Below, piece after piece: positions 8,102-16,539 of a DNA stretch of 64,000 nt. Origin of the DNA: Streptomyces sp. HD (GTDB taxonomy: Bacteria; Actinomycetota; Actinomycetes; Streptomycetales; Streptomycetaceae); contig NZ_JAQMYP010000025.1 of NCBI RefSeq assembly GCF_028369295.1, forward strand, positions 1 to 64,000, given 5' to 3'. The translations under genes were made by a program, and so were the position numbers. The notes beneath the pieces were generated by a model. The model was not told the DNA's origin. It searched no databases and saw nothing but the letters and a program-made list of their open reading frames with translations. Positions within the stretch are counted from its first letter, which is position 1, and every line of letters starts with the position of its first letter.

Positions 8102-8789
8102 GCGGTTGCCAACTCTCCAGGACGGGTGCGAGCTTCCCGAAGGCCTCGGCGAGGGCCGCCAGCGCGTCGCCGATGCGCCAGGCGGCGCGGTCGCGCGGGC
8201 CCACGGGGTTGGAGATCGCGCGCAGCTCCAGCACGGGCGTGCGGTGCGCGGCCGCGGCCTCGGCGACGCCGAAGCCCTCCATGGCCTCCGCGAGGGCGGT
8301 GGGGTGGCGCTCGCGCAGCCGGGCGGCGCGGACGGCGGTGCCGGTCACCGTGGACACGGTGAGGACGGCGCCGGGGCGCGCGCCGGTGGCGGCCGCCACT
8401 TCTCGTACGAGTGCTTCGGGCGGACGGTGGGTGACGGTGCCGAAGCCCAGCTCGGTGACCGGCAGGAAGCCGTCGGGGGTCTCCGCGCCGAGGTCGGCGG
8501 CCGTGATCTCGTCGGCGACGACCAGCGAGCCGACGGGGGCGTGCGGCGCGAAGCCGCCGGCGATCCCGGCCGAGACGACCAGGCCGTAGGGGGCGCCTGC
8601 CAGGGCGGCCGTGGTGAGGGACGTGGCGGTGGAGGCCGCGGCGAGCGCGGGGCCGACACCGGCGGCGATCACCTCGACGCCGGCGAGCCCGGCGGTGTCC
8701 GCCGAACGTCCCGCCAGCGCCCCGGCCACCGCGTCCCGCTCGGCGGGGACCGCGGTGGCCACGAGGACCCGTACAGCAGACGTGGTCAG
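8091..8789 (-). CDS. mqnB: Futalosine hydrolase
   Basis: About 232 residues of the nucleoside phosphorylase/hydrolase fold: VLVATAVPAERDAV at the start, GLVVSAGIAGGFAPHAPVGS, and AEAMEGFGVAEAA, where the Glu and the Met-Glu-Gly-Phe motif match purine nucleosidases. It releases hypoxanthine from futalosine, the step before MqnC and MqnD. The start is uncertain. No ATG lies near the N-terminus. A CTG at 8789 overlaps the upstream TGA as CTGA and keeps the first beta strand complete. The nearest conventional start, GTG at 8762, would cut into that strand. Confidence 0.9.
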   Translation of the reverse strand: MTTSAVRVLVATAVPAERDAVAGALAGRSADTAGLAGVEVIAAGVGPALAAASTATSLTTAALAGAPYGLVVSAGIAGGFAPHAPVGSLVVADEITAADLGAETPDGFLPVTELGFGTVTHRPPEALVREVAAATGARPGAVLTVSTVTGTAVRAARLRERHPTALAEAMEGFGVAEAAAAHRTPVLELRAISNPVGPRDRAAWRIGDALAALAEAFGKLAPVLESWQPHDR

Positions 8790-9259
8790 GCGTCCTTCTT
8801 GAGCTTGAAGGTCCACAGCCCCGTCACGTCCTGCTCGCCCTCCTTGATCGACACCAGCGTCGAGTCGCCGCTGGCGCCGTACTGGGCGTTGAAGAACACG
8901 CTGCCCGGGATGGTGCGGTAGGTCTTCGTGCTGGAGTCGGTGAGCGGCTGGCCGTTCATGAGGATGGTCCAGCCCTCGTCGGCGACCTCCGGGTCGACGC
9001 CGAAGCGGACGGTGTCGTCGGGGTCCACCTTGATGGACTCGATGTCCTTGTCCTTCAGGCACTTCGCCAGGTCGGCGGTCTTCAGGGAGTCGCCCTCACC
9101 ACCGCAGGTCGCCTCCGAGTGGACCGAGGACGTGCCGACGGTCACCGTGGCCAGCGGCGTCGGCTTGTCGCAGGCCGACAGGACGAGCAGTCCGGCGGAA
9201 ACGGCGCCGGCGGCAGCGAGCGCGCGGCGGCGTCGCACTACGGATTGCAGCGTGGTCAT
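8786..9259 (-). CDS. DUF2771 family lipoprotein
   Basis: 157 residues. An arginine-rich N-terminus and hydrophobic stretch lead to the lipobox LVLSAC, so the mature protein should be lipid-anchored outside the membrane. The remaining ~125 residues match DUF2771, an actinobacterial family of unknown function. It sits directly upstream of mqnB with a stop/start overlap. No role in menaquinone synthesis is shown. Confidence 0.85.
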   Translation of the reverse strand: MTTLQSVVRRRRALAAAGAVSAGLLVLSACDKPTPLATVTVGTSSVHSEATCGGEGDSLKTADLAKCLKDKDIESIKVDPDDTVRFGVDPEVADEGWTILMNGQPLTDSSTKTYRTIPGSVFFNAQYGASGDSTLVSIKEGEQDVTGLWTFKLKKDA

Positions 9260-9318
9260 GGCGGAAGGCTATCGGGCACGTCCAGCGACCTCCTCATGTG
9301 GGTACGGCGTGCCGTAGG

Positions 9319-10746
9319 TCACACCACGTGAGTACGGGCGTGGCCGCCGTGCCGCGCCGAGCTGATCAGGCCCTTGACGGTGGTCAGCCACCCGACGGCG
9401 ACGATCCCCGCCCCCACCAGCAGGCCCAGCGAGCCGTCCAGCGGCAGCACGATGCCGACCGCGCCGCCGAGCACCCAGGCCACCTGCAGCAGCGTCTCGG
9501 AGCGCGCGAACGCCGACGTACGCACCAGCTCCGGCACGTCCCGCTGGATCAGCGCGTCCAGCGACAGCTTGGCCAGCGCCTGCGCGAACCCGGCGACCGC
9601 CGCGAGGAAGGCCACCAGGATCGAGCCGAAGAAGATCGCGGCCGCGATCGCCACGCCCAGCACGAAGCCGACGACGGTCACGATGATGATCTCCGGCGCC
9701 CGGGATCTGAGCCACGCCCCGACCGCCGTACCGAGAGCGTTGCCGACACCGGCCGCGACGGCGACTATTCCGAGCGAGACGGCGGCGCTCTGGCCGGACA
9801 TCGGGTGCTCGCGCAGCAGGAACGCGAGGAAGAAGATCAGGAAGCCGGTCAGACAGCGGATGGAGGCGTTGGCGCCGAGGGCGTGGGTGACGGCGATGCC
9901 GACCGTGCGCAGGTTGGGCCGCTTGACGGGCTGCCGGTGCGGCCCGTGCAGATGCTGCTCGTCGGCTGCCAGCAGCGCGGTGTCCTCGCCCTTGGCGGAG
10001 TCGACCTTGTGCGGCAGCGAGAAGGACAGGAACGTACCCGCGATGAAGATCACGAAGGCGCCGTAGAGCGGCCAGCGCGGCCCGATCGACTGGAGCCCCG
10101 CCCCGATGGGCGCGGCGATACCGGTGGCGAGCAGCCCGCCCAGGGTGACCCGGGAATTGGCCTTCACCAGCGAGAAGCGGGGTGGCAGGAGCCGGGGCAC
10201 GACGGCACTTCTCACGACCCCGTACGCCTTGGAGGCCACCAGCACCCCGAGGGCGGCCGGATACAACTGGAGGTCACCGCTGACGACGGCGCTGGACAGG
10301 ACCAGGGCGAGCAGCGCCCGCGCCAGCATCGCGCCGGCCATCGCGGCGCGGCGGCCGTGCGGGAGACGGTCGAGGAGCGGGCCGATCACGGGCGCGAGCA
10401 GCGTGAACGGTGCCATGGTGATGCCGAGGTAGAGCGCGACGCGCCCGCGGGCCTCGTCGGTCGGTACGGAGAAGAAGACGGTGGAGGCGAGGGCGACGGT
10501 GATCATCATGTCCCCGGCGCCGTTCACCCCGTGGAGCTCGATCAGCTTGCCGAGGCCGGACTCGCCGGCGCCCTGGGCGTGGGTGGCCCTGCGGATGCCA
10601 CGGGCGGTGCCGGTGAACGGGAAGTGCAGGGCACGGCCCACCGCGCGGAGGGAGCCGCCGATCCGGCTCGTTCCGCCACCTCTTTTCCGGCCCCCCTTGG
10701 CCCCACCGACACCGGTGGCTCCTTGGGGCGGCCGTGCGGTCGCCAC
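9319..10746 (-). CDS. MFS transporter
   Basis: 475 residues from the GTG at 10746. A basic, glycine-rich cytoplasmic leader of ~75 residues is followed by about twelve membrane segments, from GDMMITVALASTVFFSV to LGLLVGAGIVAVGWL. The loop LLDRLPHGRRAAMAGA matches the conserved MFS segment after helix 2. Substrate unknown. It is the first gene of a same-strand set with the DUF2771 gene (59-bp gap), mqnB and mqnD. In-frame sequence extends upstream, but codon use deteriorates there. Confidence 0.85.
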   Translation of the reverse strand: MATARPPQGATGVGGAKGGRKRGGGTSRIGGSLRAVGRALHFPFTGTARGIRRATHAQGAGESGLGKLIELHGVNGAGDMMITVALASTVFFSVPTDEARGRVALYLGITMAPFTLLAPVIGPLLDRLPHGRRAAMAGAMLARALLALVLSSAVVSGDLQLYPAALGVLVASKAYGVVRSAVVPRLLPPRFSLVKANSRVTLGGLLATGIAAPIGAGLQSIGPRWPLYGAFVIFIAGTFLSFSLPHKVDSAKGEDTALLAADEQHLHGPHRQPVKRPNLRTVGIAVTHALGANASIRCLTGFLIFFLAFLLREHPMSGQSAAVSLGIVAVAAGVGNALGTAVGAWLRSRAPEIIIVTVVGFVLGVAIAAAIFFGSILVAFLAAVAGFAQALAKLSLDALIQRDVPELVRTSAFARSETLLQVAWVLGGAVGIVLPLDGSLGLLVGAGIVAVGWLTTVKGLISSARHGGHARTHVV

Positions 10747-11093
10747 GACGCAATAGTGCCCCGAGATGAGGGTGCGTAGTGCGGTTACGGCGCGTATGGG
10801 GGGCAGGTTATGGGCAAGGTCTCGACCCGGTGCAAGGTTGGCGGACGGCAACTCTCGGGTCGGCGGTACGGGTTCCGGCGGCCGCCGGGCACGCTGAAAG
10901 GGCCGTCGGTGTAGGCCCAGCGCTCGCGAACAGGTAGCGTGCGTATCTCAGCCATCCCGCACAATGGATGACGTAGGTGCGCCCGAGCGCGATTCGGACG
11001 CGGACGTCGACGCGGCCCACAGGTCCGCTCCGTCCGCTCGACCGCCTCAAGGCAACCGCACCCGAGAGACGGCGTAGGAGAGAAGCGATACCT

Positions 11094-12020
11094 GTGAGCG
11101 CAGCGACAACGCGAAGCCGCACCCCCGACCGTCTGTGCGCCGAGGCGGTCGACCTCGCCCGCAGCGCCGCCGAGGAGGCCGCCGCGCCCGGCGTCGTGGG
11201 CGAGCACGCGGGTCTGGCCTCCGAGGGTGACCGCGTTGTCACGCACTTCTTCGAGTGCAAGGAGCTCGGGTACCGCGGCTGGCGCTGGGCGGTGACGGTG
11301 GCCAGGGCGTCGCGCGCGAAATTCGTGACGCTGGACGAGGTGGTCCTCCTCCCCGGCCCGGACGCGCTGCTGGCCCCCGAGTGGGTGCCCTGGAGCGAGC
11401 GCCTGCGCCCCGGCGACATGGGCCCCGGCGACCTGCTCCCCACGGACGCCGAGGACCTCCGTCTGGAGCCCGGTTACTCCGGCGAGGACGAGCCGGTGCC
11501 GAGCGCGGCCGTCTCGCACGAGATGGCGGAGCTGGTGGAGGCGGAGGACGCGGAGGTCACGGCCGGTGCCCCCGCGAATCTGCCGGCGGCCCCGTCGAGG
11601 GGCTCGATCGCGGCGGTGGCGGAGGAGCTCGGCATGCGCCGGGCCCGCGTCCTGTCCCGCTACGGCCTGCACATCGCGGCGGACCGCTGGGAGGAGTCGT
11701 ACGGCGCGAAGACCCCCATGGCCCAGGCCGCCCCGGCGTCCTGTGTGACGTGTGGCTTCCTGGCGCCGATCGGCGGTTCGCTCGGCCAGGCCTTCGGAGT
11801 CTGCGCGAACGAGTTCTCCCCGGCGGACGGCCGGGTCGTGTCCCTGACGTACGGCTGCGGGGGTCACTCCGAGGCCGCGGTGATGCCCAAGCCGCCACGT
11901 CCGGCTCCGCCGGTGATCGACGAGACGCGGGTGGACCCGTTCCCGCTGCGGCCGGCGGCGGATTCGGGGTCGGTGTCGGTCGGCGTGGACGGGGACGCGG
12001 CGGAGCTGGGGCACTCGTAG
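11094..12020 (+). CDS. DUF3027 family protein
   Basis: 308 residues; GTG start at 11094 after a GGAGAG site. It matches DUF3027: an N-terminal block with VTHFFECKELGYRGWRWAVTV, a central GPDALLAPEWVPWSERLRPGD segment, and a C-terminal cysteine region (CVTCGF, GVCANE, YGCGGHSE) that could hold a metal. The family is almost confined to actinobacteria and its role is unknown. Divergent from the MFS gene. Confidence 0.85.
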   Translation: MSAATTRSRTPDRLCAEAVDLARSAAEEAAAPGVVGEHAGLASEGDRVVTHFFECKELGYRGWRWAVTVARASRAKFVTLDEVVLLPGPDALLAPEWVPWSERLRPGDMGPGDLLPTDAEDLRLEPGYSGEDEPVPSAAVSHEMAELVEAEDAEVTAGAPANLPAAPSRGSIAAVAEELGMRRARVLSRYGLHIAADRWEESYGAKTPMAQAAPASCVTCGFLAPIGGSLGQAFGVCANEFSPADGRVVSLTYGCGGHSEAAVMPKPPRPAPPVIDETRVDPFPLRPAADSGSVSVGVDGDAAELGHS

Positions 12021-12065
12021 GGCGAGTGTTGCGAGAAGCGCGACGTTTTCTCTTCCCGGCCGAGA

Positions 12066-12749
12066 TCAGGGCACGAGGCTCTTGAGGTCGATGTCGGTCG
12101 GGAAGGGGACGGCGGCCTTCAGACGGGCACGGTGGATTCCGGTGGCCACGTACGTGCTGGTCATGGTGTCCAGTTCGTAGGTGTGGACGGTGGGAGCGCC
12201 GGCCTCGTCCTCGACGCGCCAGAAGTGGGCGATCCCGGCCTGTGCGTACTTGAAGGGCTTCAGGGACCGGTCGCGGTCCGCCGACTCCTCCGAGACGACC
12301 TCGATGACCAGGGCGACGTCGGCGGGTGCGTACCAGGTGCGGTCGGGGTCGTATGCGGCGGTGGTGACCAGGATGTCGGGTTCGGGGCGGCTCTTCTTGT
12401 CGAGCCGGACGGTCATCTCGCGCTCGGTCTCGAATCCCTCGGGGGCCGATTGCCGAAGCGCGAAGGTCAGGTTCTCCACCAGCCGGGAGTGCCAGGACCG
12501 CTGCGGCGACATCATGAAGATCAGGGCTCCGTCGATGAGTTCGGTGTGCCGGGGTGCCTGGGGGAGGTGGTCGAGGTCGTCCGCTTCCCAGCCGCTCGGC
12601 CTGGGCGGGATCATCCACTCGGGGAGTTCGGCGGTCACGGCTTCCTCCAGGCGCTTCAACACGGCCCACGAACCTGGCGCCAGCGTAGTTGATGCCGTGC
12701 CTCTCCGAGCGGGCTCAGGCGGCGGCGGCAAGGGCAGTGCGGCAGTCAC
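12066..12749 (-). CDS. Uma2 family (DUF820) putative nuclease
   Basis: 227 residues. The Uma2/DUF820 fold belongs to the PD-(D/E)XK superfamily: ELIDGALIFMMSPQRSWHS, then RPEPDILV (the Asp of the motif) and DVALVIEVVSEES (the Glu/Val/Ser continuation). Uma2 genes are numerous in Streptomyces and their biological role is unclear. The upstream 35 bp overlap the 3' end of the helix-turn-helix gene in another frame, so the real start may be one of the later in-frame codons. Two further Uma2 loci are at 33249 and 37712. Confidence 0.8.
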   Translation of the reverse strand: MTAALPLPPPPEPARRGTASTTLAPGSWAVLKRLEEAVTAELPEWMIPPRPSGWEADDLDHLPQAPRHTELIDGALIFMMSPQRSWHSRLVENLTFALRQSAPEGFETEREMTVRLDKKSRPEPDILVTTAAYDPDRTWYAPADVALVIEVVSEESADRDRSLKPFKYAQAGIAHFWRVEDEAGAPTVHTYELDTMTSTYVATGIHRARLKAAVPFPTDIDLKSLVP

Positions 12750-13572
12750 GGCAGAGTCCTTGGGCGGGTGAGCGGAAGGCGCGGTCGCAGCCTTCGCAGG
12801 TCTGGAGTGGGTGGCGGACCGCGGGCGGCGGGGTGAACGGGGGCAGGGGCGGTAGCTGAGCCGTGAGGCGGTGGGCCAGTAGGGCTGCCGGGCGGCACAG
12901 GGGCTCGGGTGGTAGCGCGGTGGTCAGGGCGTGGCGTACGGCTGCAGGGGTGACGTCCCGTTCCAGCCAGGCGGCGACTCCGGGGGCCAGGTGGGCGGTG
13001 TCGCGCTCGCTGAGCAGTAGGCGGGGGTCGTGGTGGCGGAGATCCGCGAGGAGGTCGGTGGCCGCCCGGAGGAGGGGCGGGGCCGGGTAGCCGGGCTGCG
13101 GTACGGCGGGGAGGGGCTTGCGGGGTGCCGGGGTTCGCTTCTTCCGGGCGGAGGCGGAGGCGGAGGCTGGGGCGGGGGCCGGGCGGGCCTGGGCGTGGCG
13201 ATGACCCGGCTGGTTGCAGGAGACCGTGCGGGTGACGATGCGGCCGGCGGGGGTGCGGTGGCGTTCGCGGCGCAGATAGCCGTGGGCTTCCAGTTCGCGT
13301 AAGGCGGCGGCGATACGGGTCGTGCCCTCGGGGAAGCGGGCGGCGAGGGTCTTGATGTCGGCGCGGGCGCCTGCGGGGAGGGACTGGATGTAGACGGCCA
13401 GTCCGATCGCGAGGCCCGACAGCTCCGGGTGCTGGGCCAGGTGGTTGCCGATCACCGTGAAGCGGGTGGTGTGACGGGCGTTGTCGTGGATGAGACCGCC
13501 CGCGTGGGGGTGGTTTTTGCCCGCGGTACGGGACTGGGGGCGCGAGGGCACGCTAGGGTTTTGGGTATCCAT
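12715..13572 (-). CDS. Winged helix-turn-helix protein with C-terminal zinc-ribbon-like motif
   Basis: 285 residues. Residues ~40-115 form a winged helix (ELSGLAIGLAVYIQSLPAG, DIKTLAARF, RIAAALRELEAHGYLRRER). An alanine/proline-rich linker follows, then a helical domain with HDPRLLLSERDTAHLAPGVA. Near the C-terminus CEGCDRAF and LCRDC form a four-cysteine knuckle. This architecture is common in Streptomyces accessory regions and is usually annotated only as helix-turn-helix. A DNA-binding role is likely; no target is evident apart from the short repeat upstream of it. Confidence 0.75.
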   Translation of the reverse strand: MDTQNPSVPSRPQSRTAGKNHPHAGGLIHDNARHTTRFTVIGNHLAQHPELSGLAIGLAVYIQSLPAGARADIKTLAARFPEGTTRIAAALRELEAHGYLRRERHRTPAGRIVTRTVSCNQPGHRHAQARPAPAPASASASARKKRTPAPRKPLPAVPQPGYPAPPLLRAATDLLADLRHHDPRLLLSERDTAHLAPGVAAWLERDVTPAAVRHALTTALPPEPLCRPAALLAHRLTAQLPPLPPFTPPPAVRHPLQTCEGCDRAFRSPAQGLCRDCRTALAAAA

Positions 13573-13651
13573 CGGGAAGGGGCTTGTCTTCCTAGGTGGT
13601 CAGGCCCTCGCACTGGGATTGCCGTCCCGGCGAGGGCCGTTTGCGTGTCTG

Positions 13652-13676
13652 GGCATATCTGCGTGGCATATCTGCG
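13652..13676. promoter_or_regulatory. Direct repeat upstream of the winged-helix gene
   Basis: GGCATATCTGCG occurs twice with a 13-bp period, 80-105 bp upstream of the start at 13572. It is AT-richer than its surroundings, so it may be an operator or promoter element. Nothing else was recognised in the 235-bp spacer 13573-13807. Confidence 0.4.
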
Positions 13677-13807
13677 GTTGTGCTGCGCCGAGCGTAAGGC
13701 AGGCAACAGCTCCCGAATCCAGCCGAGTTGGTGATGTTCACCCGGTTGGGTGAGTTTGCGCGCTGCGGGCGGTCGGGAGGGATGGGTGGGGCTTGGTGGG
13801 GTTTCTT

Positions 13808-14281
13808 TCACCTTCGTGTTTCTTTGGGGAGACCGCCCGTGGCACCGGAGTACGGGTTTCCGTGTGCCGGTGAGAGGTCGATCTCGGCCCAGACCGTCTT
13901 GCGGGGAGGCAGCCCGGCGGTGACTCCCCAGCGGTCGGCCAGGGCGCCGATGATCGTGAGTCCACGGCCCGACTCCGCGTCGGCGGTGGGCTGTTCGGGC
14001 TGCGGGAGGCGGTCCGCGCGGGTGTCGGTGACCTCGATACGGAGGGTGTCGCCGACGACGTAGAGCAGGAGCAGGAAGTCTCGGCCGGGGATGCGGCCGT
14101 GTTTGACCGCGTTCGATGCCAGCTCGGCGATCACGTGTGCCGCCGGGTCCAACGGCAACCCCCAGCTGCGGAGTTGCTCGGTGGCGAGGAGGCGGGCGAG
14201 GCGGGCTCCGCGTGGTGTGGAGGACAGCTGCTGGCTGAAGTTGCGGACCGGGGTGACGAGTTCGTCGGTTTCCAGATTCAC
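13808..14281 (-). CDS. ATP-binding anti-sigma-like regulatory kinase (HATPase_c)
   Basis: 157 residues with the RsbW/SpoIIAB-type GHKL ATPase fold. The N box is VIAELASNAVKHG (E-x3-N), followed by LRIEVTDTR (D of the G1 box) and RGLTIIGALADRWGV. Streptomycetes encode dozens of such short ATPases, commonly beside XRE/DUF397 genes, as here. They are thought to act as anti-sigma or signalling factors. It is divergent from the XRE gene at 14438. Confidence 0.85.
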   Translation of the reverse strand: MNLETDELVTPVRNFSQQLSSTPRGARLARLLATEQLRSWGLPLDPAAHVIAELASNAVKHGRIPGRDFLLLLYVVGDTLRIEVTDTRADRLPQPEQPTADAESGRGLTIIGALADRWGVTAGLPPRKTVWAEIDLSPAHGNPYSGATGGLPKETRR

Positions 14282-14307
14282 GTCACTCAGCGTGGTGGTG
14301 CGTGCTT

Positions 14308-14319
14308 ACTGTGAACAGT
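14308..14319. promoter_or_regulatory. Candidate operator palindrome ACTGT-GA-ACAGT
   Basis: A 5-bp inverted repeat with a 2-bp centre, 27 bp upstream of the ATPase start and about 120 bp upstream of the XRE start. It lies in the divergent spacer where an XRE-family regulator could control both sides. Supported only by symmetry and position. Confidence 0.4.
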
Positions 14320-14437
14320 GACTCTGCGGGTGCGTCAGGTGACTGTCCGGAGCTTGTCCAGTGGTGTCCAGGCTGTCGGGACGGGGGCGCGGGTAGGGCG
14401 CTGCTGCATCGCGGCGGTACGAACGGAGGGGTACGGG

Positions 14438-15313
14438 ATGTCGGTCGAGGTGGACACGGGACGGCTCAAGAGCGAGGCGGACGAGCCGGGTTGGGAGGTG
14501 GATCCGGACGACGAGTGGGGCGTGGCGGTGATCGCGACCGTGGGGCGGCAGTTGAAGCTGCGGCGCGAGGCGGTGGGGATGCGGGCCGCCGACTTCGCGA
14601 AGGCGGTCGGGTACGGGGAGGACCTGGTCTACAAGGTCGAGGGCGGGAAGCGGATTCCTCGGGAGGAGTACCTGGACAGGGCCGACGAGGTGTTGGGGGC
14701 CGGTGGGCTGGTTTCGGCGACGTGGGAGGACGTGAAGAGGGTCCGGTACCCGAAGAAAGTGCGGGCGCTGGGGGAGATGGAGGCTTCGGCGGTCGAGATC
14801 GGTGTGTACGAGTGCAACAGCGTCCACGGGCTTTTGCAGACGCCAGAGCATGCCCACGCCTTGTTCGAGGCAGCGCAGCCGCCGTATTCGCCGGACGACG
14901 TGGAACGTATGGTGGCCGCTCGCTTGGCCCGGCAGTCGGTCTTCGAGCGCGACCCGGCCCCATCACTCCACTTCGTCCAGGAAGAGGCGCCGCTGCGCCG
15001 ACGGGTCGGGGGCACAATGGTCTGGCGACAGCAACTCGAACGTCTGCTGGAGGTGGGGCGGTTGCGTAACGTCACACTCCAGGTCATGCCGACGAACACC
15101 GATGCTCACCCGGGGCTGGACGGCAAGATCGAGTTGCTGAAGTTCCCGGACGGTGCGGCGGTGGGGCGCTCTGACGGTGCGTTCAACGGGCGGCCGACCA
15201 GCGAGCCGAAGCAGCTTCGCATCCTTGAGCTGCGGTATGGCACCATCCGGGCGCAGGCTCTCCCACCGCGGGAGTCGCTGGCCTTCATCGAGCAACTGCT
15301 GGGAGAAACATGA
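14438..15313 (+). CDS. XRE-family regulator with DUF5753 (Scr1-like) domain
   Basis: 291 residues; ATG at 14438 after GGAGGGG. Residues ~30-85 are a Cro/cI-type helix-turn-helix (LKLRREAVGMRAADFAKAVG, EDLVYKVEGGKR). The rest is the DUF5753 domain, with the typical NSVHGLLQTPEHAHALF, RRVGGTMVWRQQLERLLEV and VQEEAPLRR segments. This domain pairs with DUF397 proteins, as here, in systems affecting development or antibiotic output. It overlaps the DUF397 gene by 4 bp. Confidence 0.92.
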   Translation: MSVEVDTGRLKSEADEPGWEVDPDDEWGVAVIATVGRQLKLRREAVGMRAADFAKAVGYGEDLVYKVEGGKRIPREEYLDRADEVLGAGGLVSATWEDVKRVRYPKKVRALGEMEASAVEIGVYECNSVHGLLQTPEHAHALFEAAQPPYSPDDVERMVAARLARQSVFERDPAPSLHFVQEEAPLRRRVGGTMVWRQQLERLLEVGRLRNVTLQVMPTNTDAHPGLDGKIELLKFPDGAAVGRSDGAFNGRPTSEPKQLRILELRYGTIRAQALPPRESLAFIEQLLGET

Positions 15314-15513
15314 TCCGCAAGGCCTCCGCCGGGGACGCCTCCGAACTGGCGTGGTTCAAAAGCAGCTACAGCAGTGGTACCGACGGCGAGTCCTGCGTCG
15401 AGATCGCGGTAGCGCCCCGCACCATCCACATCCGTGACTCCAAGTTCCGTGACTCCAGCCCCCGGCTCGCCCTCACCCCGCAGGCCTGGACCGGCTTCGT
15501 CTCCGCGCTGTGA
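15310..15513 (+). CDS. DUF397 protein
   Basis: 67 residues. ELAWFKSSYSSGTDGESCVEIA and the IRDSK motif define DUF397. Members are small cytoplasmic partners of the XRE/DUF5753 regulator encoded immediately upstream; the 4-bp ATGA overlap implies co-translation. The exact biochemical role is not settled. Confidence 0.95.
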   Translation: MIRKASAGDASELAWFKSSYSSGTDGESCVEIAVAPRTIHIRDSKFRDSSPRLALTPQAWTGFVSAL

Positions 15514-16028
15514 CCGATCAACCGGCGCTGCGGCCTGTCCGCGAGGACGACCTGGCGGTGTTGGAGCAGGCGACCCAGGATCCGGCGGTGGCGGGTGAGT
15601 TCGGGTGGTACGGGTGGTTCGATCCGGGCCGGTTCCGGCGAAGGTGGGCGGAGAACCAGCTGATCGGCGACGACGGCGGCACGCTCATGGTCGTCCGCGA
15701 CAGCGAACCTCTCGGCTTCGTGAACTGGCGGCGTCGGCAGACGACACCGGCGGCCAGCTGCTGGACGATGGGGATCGCGCTGCTGCCGCAGGCTCGCGGC
15801 AAGGGCTACGGCACCGAGGCGCACCGGTTGCTCGCGCGCTATCTGTTTGCGCACAGCACGTTCCACCGGATCGAGGCCGACACCGAGGTGGACAACATCG
15901 CCGAGCAACGGGCGCTGGAGAAGGCCGGCTTCAGCCGTGAAGGCGTGATGCGCGGCATCGGCTGGCGGGACGGCGCGTGGCGGGACCTGGTGACGTACAG
16001 CCTCCTCCGCACCGACCCGCCCGTCTGA
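15510..16028 (+). CDS. GNAT N-acetyltransferase (RimJ/RimL-like)
   Basis: 172 residues; the GTG start overlaps the DUF397 stop as GTGA. The acetyl-CoA binding signature is MGIALLPQARGKGYGTEA, followed by FHRIEADTEVDNIAEQRALEKAGF and REGVMRG, characteristic of the RimJ/RimL branch that modifies protein N-termini, amino acids or small amines. Third gene of the XRE-DUF397 operon. Substrate unknown. Confidence 0.9.
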   Translation: MTDQPALRPVREDDLAVLEQATQDPAVAGEFGWYGWFDPGRFRRRWAENQLIGDDGGTLMVVRDSEPLGFVNWRRRQTTPAASCWTMGIALLPQARGKGYGTEAHRLLARYLFAHSTFHRIEADTEVDNIAEQRALEKAGFSREGVMRGIGWRDGAWRDLVTYSLLRTDPPV

Positions 16029-16032
16029 CGCG

Positions 16033-16539
16033 CTACGGCAGTTGCTTCTTCTCCGTGTAGAAGGAATAGGCGAAACTGCCGTTGTCCGAGCCGGTCAGTT
16101 CGCCTTCGAAGCTGATGAGGCCGGGTTTCGAGACCTCTATGCTCTGCTGGAAGATCGAACCGTCACAGATGCTGGTATGTGCTGTCTTGGCTGCGTCTCT
16201 ACCATTGACGGTGAAAGCGAAGGCGACCTTGCCTTTCCCTGTGCAGGTAAAAGCGAATGTCACACTCAGCACGTTCGCTGGTGTCGTGGGCAGAGTATTT
16301 CCGATATGCGGCTGCAGGCGGCCGCCCCCGCTTCCGAGTGCCTCCATTCCGATGAAGGCCTGATCCAGAACCGCCTTTGCGGCCTCGGCGTCCGGAACCG
16401 CGCTCGGTGAAGACTGACTCGTACGGGGCTTGGGTGTCGACGAGTCGATGGACTTATCGGCATCGCAGGCGCCGATCAGCGCCACCGAGGCTACAAGACA
16501 CAGCAACGCGACTTTCCGTTGCCCGTTGGTTCGCTTCAC
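16033..16539 (-). CDS. Secreted lipoprotein of unknown function
   Basis: 168 residues. The N-terminus has basic residues, a hydrophobic core and the lipobox ALIGAC, then a serine/threonine/proline-rich stalk (SSTPKPRTSQSSPS) and a beta-rich globular part (SVTFAFTCTGKGKVAFAFTV) with a second cysteine pair that may form a disulfide. No family recognised. GC content is lower than in neighbouring genes. The GTG start overlaps the upstream TGA as GTGA, so the two exported proteins are probably made together. Confidence 0.7.
   Translation of the reverse strand: MKRTNGQRKVALLCLVASVALIGACDADKSIDSSTPKPRTSQSSPSAVPDAEAAKAVLDQAFIGMEALGSGGGRLQPHIGNTLPTTPANVLSVTFAFTCTGKGKVAFAFTVNGRDAAKTAHTSICDGSIFQQSIEVSKPGLISFEGELTGSDNGSFAYSFYTEKKQLP

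Noticed and set aside
13452..13811. 119-codon minus-strand frame overlapping the winged-helix gene start
   Set aside because: Low-complexity composition, no ribosome site, and it overlaps the better-supported gene and its upstream direct repeat.
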